Assembly (NCBI GenBank): GCA_029932035.1
Contig: JAOZQV010000224.1
Location: 1 to 6,359, forward strand
Origin: Deltaproteobacteria bacterium
GTDB lineage: Bacteria; Desulfobacterota; DSM-4660; Desulfatiglandales; Desulfatiglandaceae
Length of the DNA stretch: 6,359 nt
Direction: 5' to 3'
This document shows positions 5,048 through 6,359 of this stretch, in pieces (within the stretch, counting starts at the first letter, position 1; each line of letters begins with the position of its first letter). The translations under genes and the position numbers were made by a program. Below the pieces are notes generated by a model. It had not been told where the DNA came from. It ran no database searches and saw nothing but the letters and a program-made list of their open reading frames with translations.

Positions 5048-6359
5048 TTCTGGACTTCCTCGAAGTCGGCATCCACTACATCTTCGTCTTGTGACGGTCC
5101 TGCCGCTGATTCAGGGCCTGCGCCACCTGCGTCCTGCCCCTGATCCTGACTGGCATTTGCATACATGGTCTCTGCCAGTTTGTGGGATGCTTGGGTCAAT
5201 TCTTCGGTAAGTCGCTTGATTTCCTCGATGTCCTCGCCTTCGGCAGCCTTTTTCAAATTGTCAATCGCCTGGGTGATATTCGCCTTTGTGGCATCATCCA
5301 ACTTGTCGCCCACCTCTTTGACAGACTTCTCAGTAGAATAGATCATGGAATCGGCCATGTTGCGGGCATCAATGAGTTCCCTTTTCTTTTTATCCTCCTC
5401 AGCGTGTATTTCCGCATCCTTGATGAGGCTATCAATCTCCTCTTCGCTCAGGCCGCTTGAGGCGGTAATCTTGATCGATTGCTCTTTCCCTGTCCCCATG
5501 TCCTTTGCGGAGACACTGACTATCCCATTGGCGTCGATATCAAAGGTCACCTCAATCTGGGGAAGACCCCGCGGGGCCGGAGGGATTCCCACCAATTGAA
5601 ACCGGCCCAAGGTCTTGTTGGTGGCAGCCATTTCCCGCTCCCCCTGGAGTACGTGGATCTCAACCGCAGGCTGGTTATCGGCCGCTGTTGAAAAAATCTG
5701 ACTCTTTTTGGTGGGGATAGTGGTGTTCTTTTCGATAAGCTTGGTAAAAACACCTCCCAAGGTCTCGATACCGAGGGAAAGAGGTGTCACATCAAGGAGC
5801 AGCACATCTTTGACCTCGCCCTTAAGAACACCGCCTTGAATAGCAGCCCCAACAGCCACCACTTCGTCAGGATTAACGCCCTTGCTCGGCTCTTTGCCAA
5901 AGATCTCCTTAACCTTTTCCTGCACCTTTGGCATGCGGGTCATACCGCCGACCAAGACCACTTCATCGATATCGTTCGGTGAAAGGCCAGCGTCTCTTAT
6001 TGCAGTCTTACACGGACCTACTATCTTTCCAATCAAATCATCAACCAACCCTTCCAATTTTGCACGGGTCAGTTTGATATTCAGGTGTTTGGGGCCACTG
6101 GCGTCGGCTGTAATAAAGGGGAGATTCACATCCGTCTCCATTGAACCTGATAATTCAACCTTTGCCTTTTCAGCGCCTTCTTTCAATCTCTGAAGGGCCA
6201 TCTTGTCATTTCGAAGATCGATCCCCTGATCTTTTTTAAATTCATCGGCTAAGTACTCGATGATTCTCAGGTCAAAATCCTCGCCACCCAGATGGGTGTC
6301 GCCATTGGTGGCCTTGACCTCAAAAACTCCTTCGCCTATCTCTAATACGGAGATGTCAA
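5044..6359 (-). CDS. dnaK: Chaperone DnaK (Hsp70), C-terminal two thirds; 5' end outside window
   Basis: The ATP-dependent cytoplasmic Hsp70 chaperone that, with DnaJ and GrpE, folds and protects proteins. The frame is open to the right edge, so about 437 residues are visible, starting near E. coli residue 201 (FDISVLEIG, then [12 protein letters not shown]); about 200 N-terminal residues are missing. The internal Met codon at 6201 ([10 protein letters not shown]) is not the start. Visible parts: the rest of the nucleotide-binding domain, including the third Hsp70 signature [11 protein letters not shown] (5929-5961); the interdomain linker around [13 protein letters not shown] (5770-5808); the beta-sandwich substrate-binding domain with [15 protein letters not shown]; the helical lid; and a Gly/Ala/Gln-rich tail ending in [13 protein letters not shown]. 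The projected full length, about 638, equals the E. coli protein. The stop overlaps the GTG of the lipoprotein gene, and a terminator-like hairpin follows 25 bases later. Any heat-shock promoter or CIRCE element would lie outside the window. Confidence 0.98.
   Translation of the reverse strand, partial: DISVLEIGEGVFEVKATNGDTHLGGEDFDLRIIEYLADEFKKDQGIDLRNDKMALQRLKEGAEKAKVELSGSMETDVNLPFITADASGPKHLNIKLTRAKLEGLVDDLIGKIVGPCKTAIRDAGLSPNDIDEVVLVGGMTRMPKVQEKVKEIFGKEPSKGVNPDEVVAVGAAIQGGVLKGEVKDVLLLDVTPLSLGIETLGGVFTKLIEKNTTIPTKKSQIFSTAADNQPAVEIHVLQGEREMAATNKTLGRFQLVGIPPAPRGLPQIEVTFDIDANGIVSVSAKDMGTGKEQSIKITASSGLSEEEIDSLIKDAEIHAEEDKKKRELIDARNMADSMIYSTEKSVKEVGDKLDDATKANITQAIDNLKKAAEGEDIEEIKRLTEELTQASHKLAETMYANASQDQGQDAGGAGPESAAGPSQDEDVVDADFEEVQK
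5057..5061 (-). promoter_or_regulatory. Ribosome binding site selecting the GTG start of the lipoprotein gene
   Basis: On the minus strand GAGGA lies nine bases before the GTG at 5047 and within the final dnaK codons. It supports the non-ATG start and, with the GTGA stop/start overlap, suggests re-initiation by ribosomes finishing dnaK. Confidence 0.6.

Noticed and set aside
5547..6193. Long open frames antisense or out of frame to dnaK (for example 5882-6193 plus strand, 5547-5753 minus strand)
   Set aside because: They lie within a clearly functional dnaK frame, show no recognisable protein features, and open antisense frames over dnaK are a common by-product of its codon use.
1..6359. An undescribed multi-gene system, mobile element, CRISPR array or RNA gene in the window
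   Set aside because: Every coding stretch is accounted for by housekeeping or envelope genes, gaps are 90 bases or less, and I saw no terminal inverted repeats, spaced direct repeats or tRNA-like folds.

Overview
The window looks like ordinary chromosomal sequence from a Gram-negative bacterium, most likely a member of the Desulfobacterota (former Deltaproteobacteria). The reasons are the style of the proteins, the gene order (argS, a SPOR protein, a short single-domain ArgA-type acetyltransferase, then tatB-tatC), a DnaK close to the proteobacterial type, and a lipoprotein signal. This placement is inference from remembered family resemblance; no search was run. Coding density is very high and no stretch longer than about 90 bases lacks a gene.

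Layout. Plus strand, 1-3085: the 3' end of arginyl-tRNA synthetase (cut by the window edge), a membrane-anchored SPOR-domain protein, a short GNAT N-acetylglutamate-synthase-like protein, and then tatB and tatC, which overlap by 8 bases. The gap before tatB carries three tandem copies of a 7-base repeat and ends in a strong ribosome binding site. Minus strand, 6359-3092: the last two thirds of dnaK (5' end outside the window), followed with a 4-base GTGA overlap by a 651-residue lipoprotein made of a TPR-like helical region and a periplasmic-binding-protein fold (LpoA/penicillin-binding-protein-activator type). The two gene sets converge with only 6 bases between the tatC and lipoprotein stop codons.

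How the genes fit together. The plus-strand genes mix arginine metabolism and charging (argS, argA-like) with envelope functions (SPOR peptidoglycan binding, twin-arginine export). The minus-strand genes couple a general cytoplasmic chaperone to an outer-envelope lipoprotein that may act on peptidoglycan synthesis.

I see no mobile element, CRISPR array, RNA gene or defence system, and no clear sign of an undescribed multi-gene system. The most unusual signal is a near-ideal intrinsic terminator (13-bp stem, 5-base loop, eight U) that sits just after the dnaK stop codon yet lies inside the signal-peptide codons of the downstream lipoprotein gene. This suggests that lipoprotein expression could depend on translation running through the terminator.
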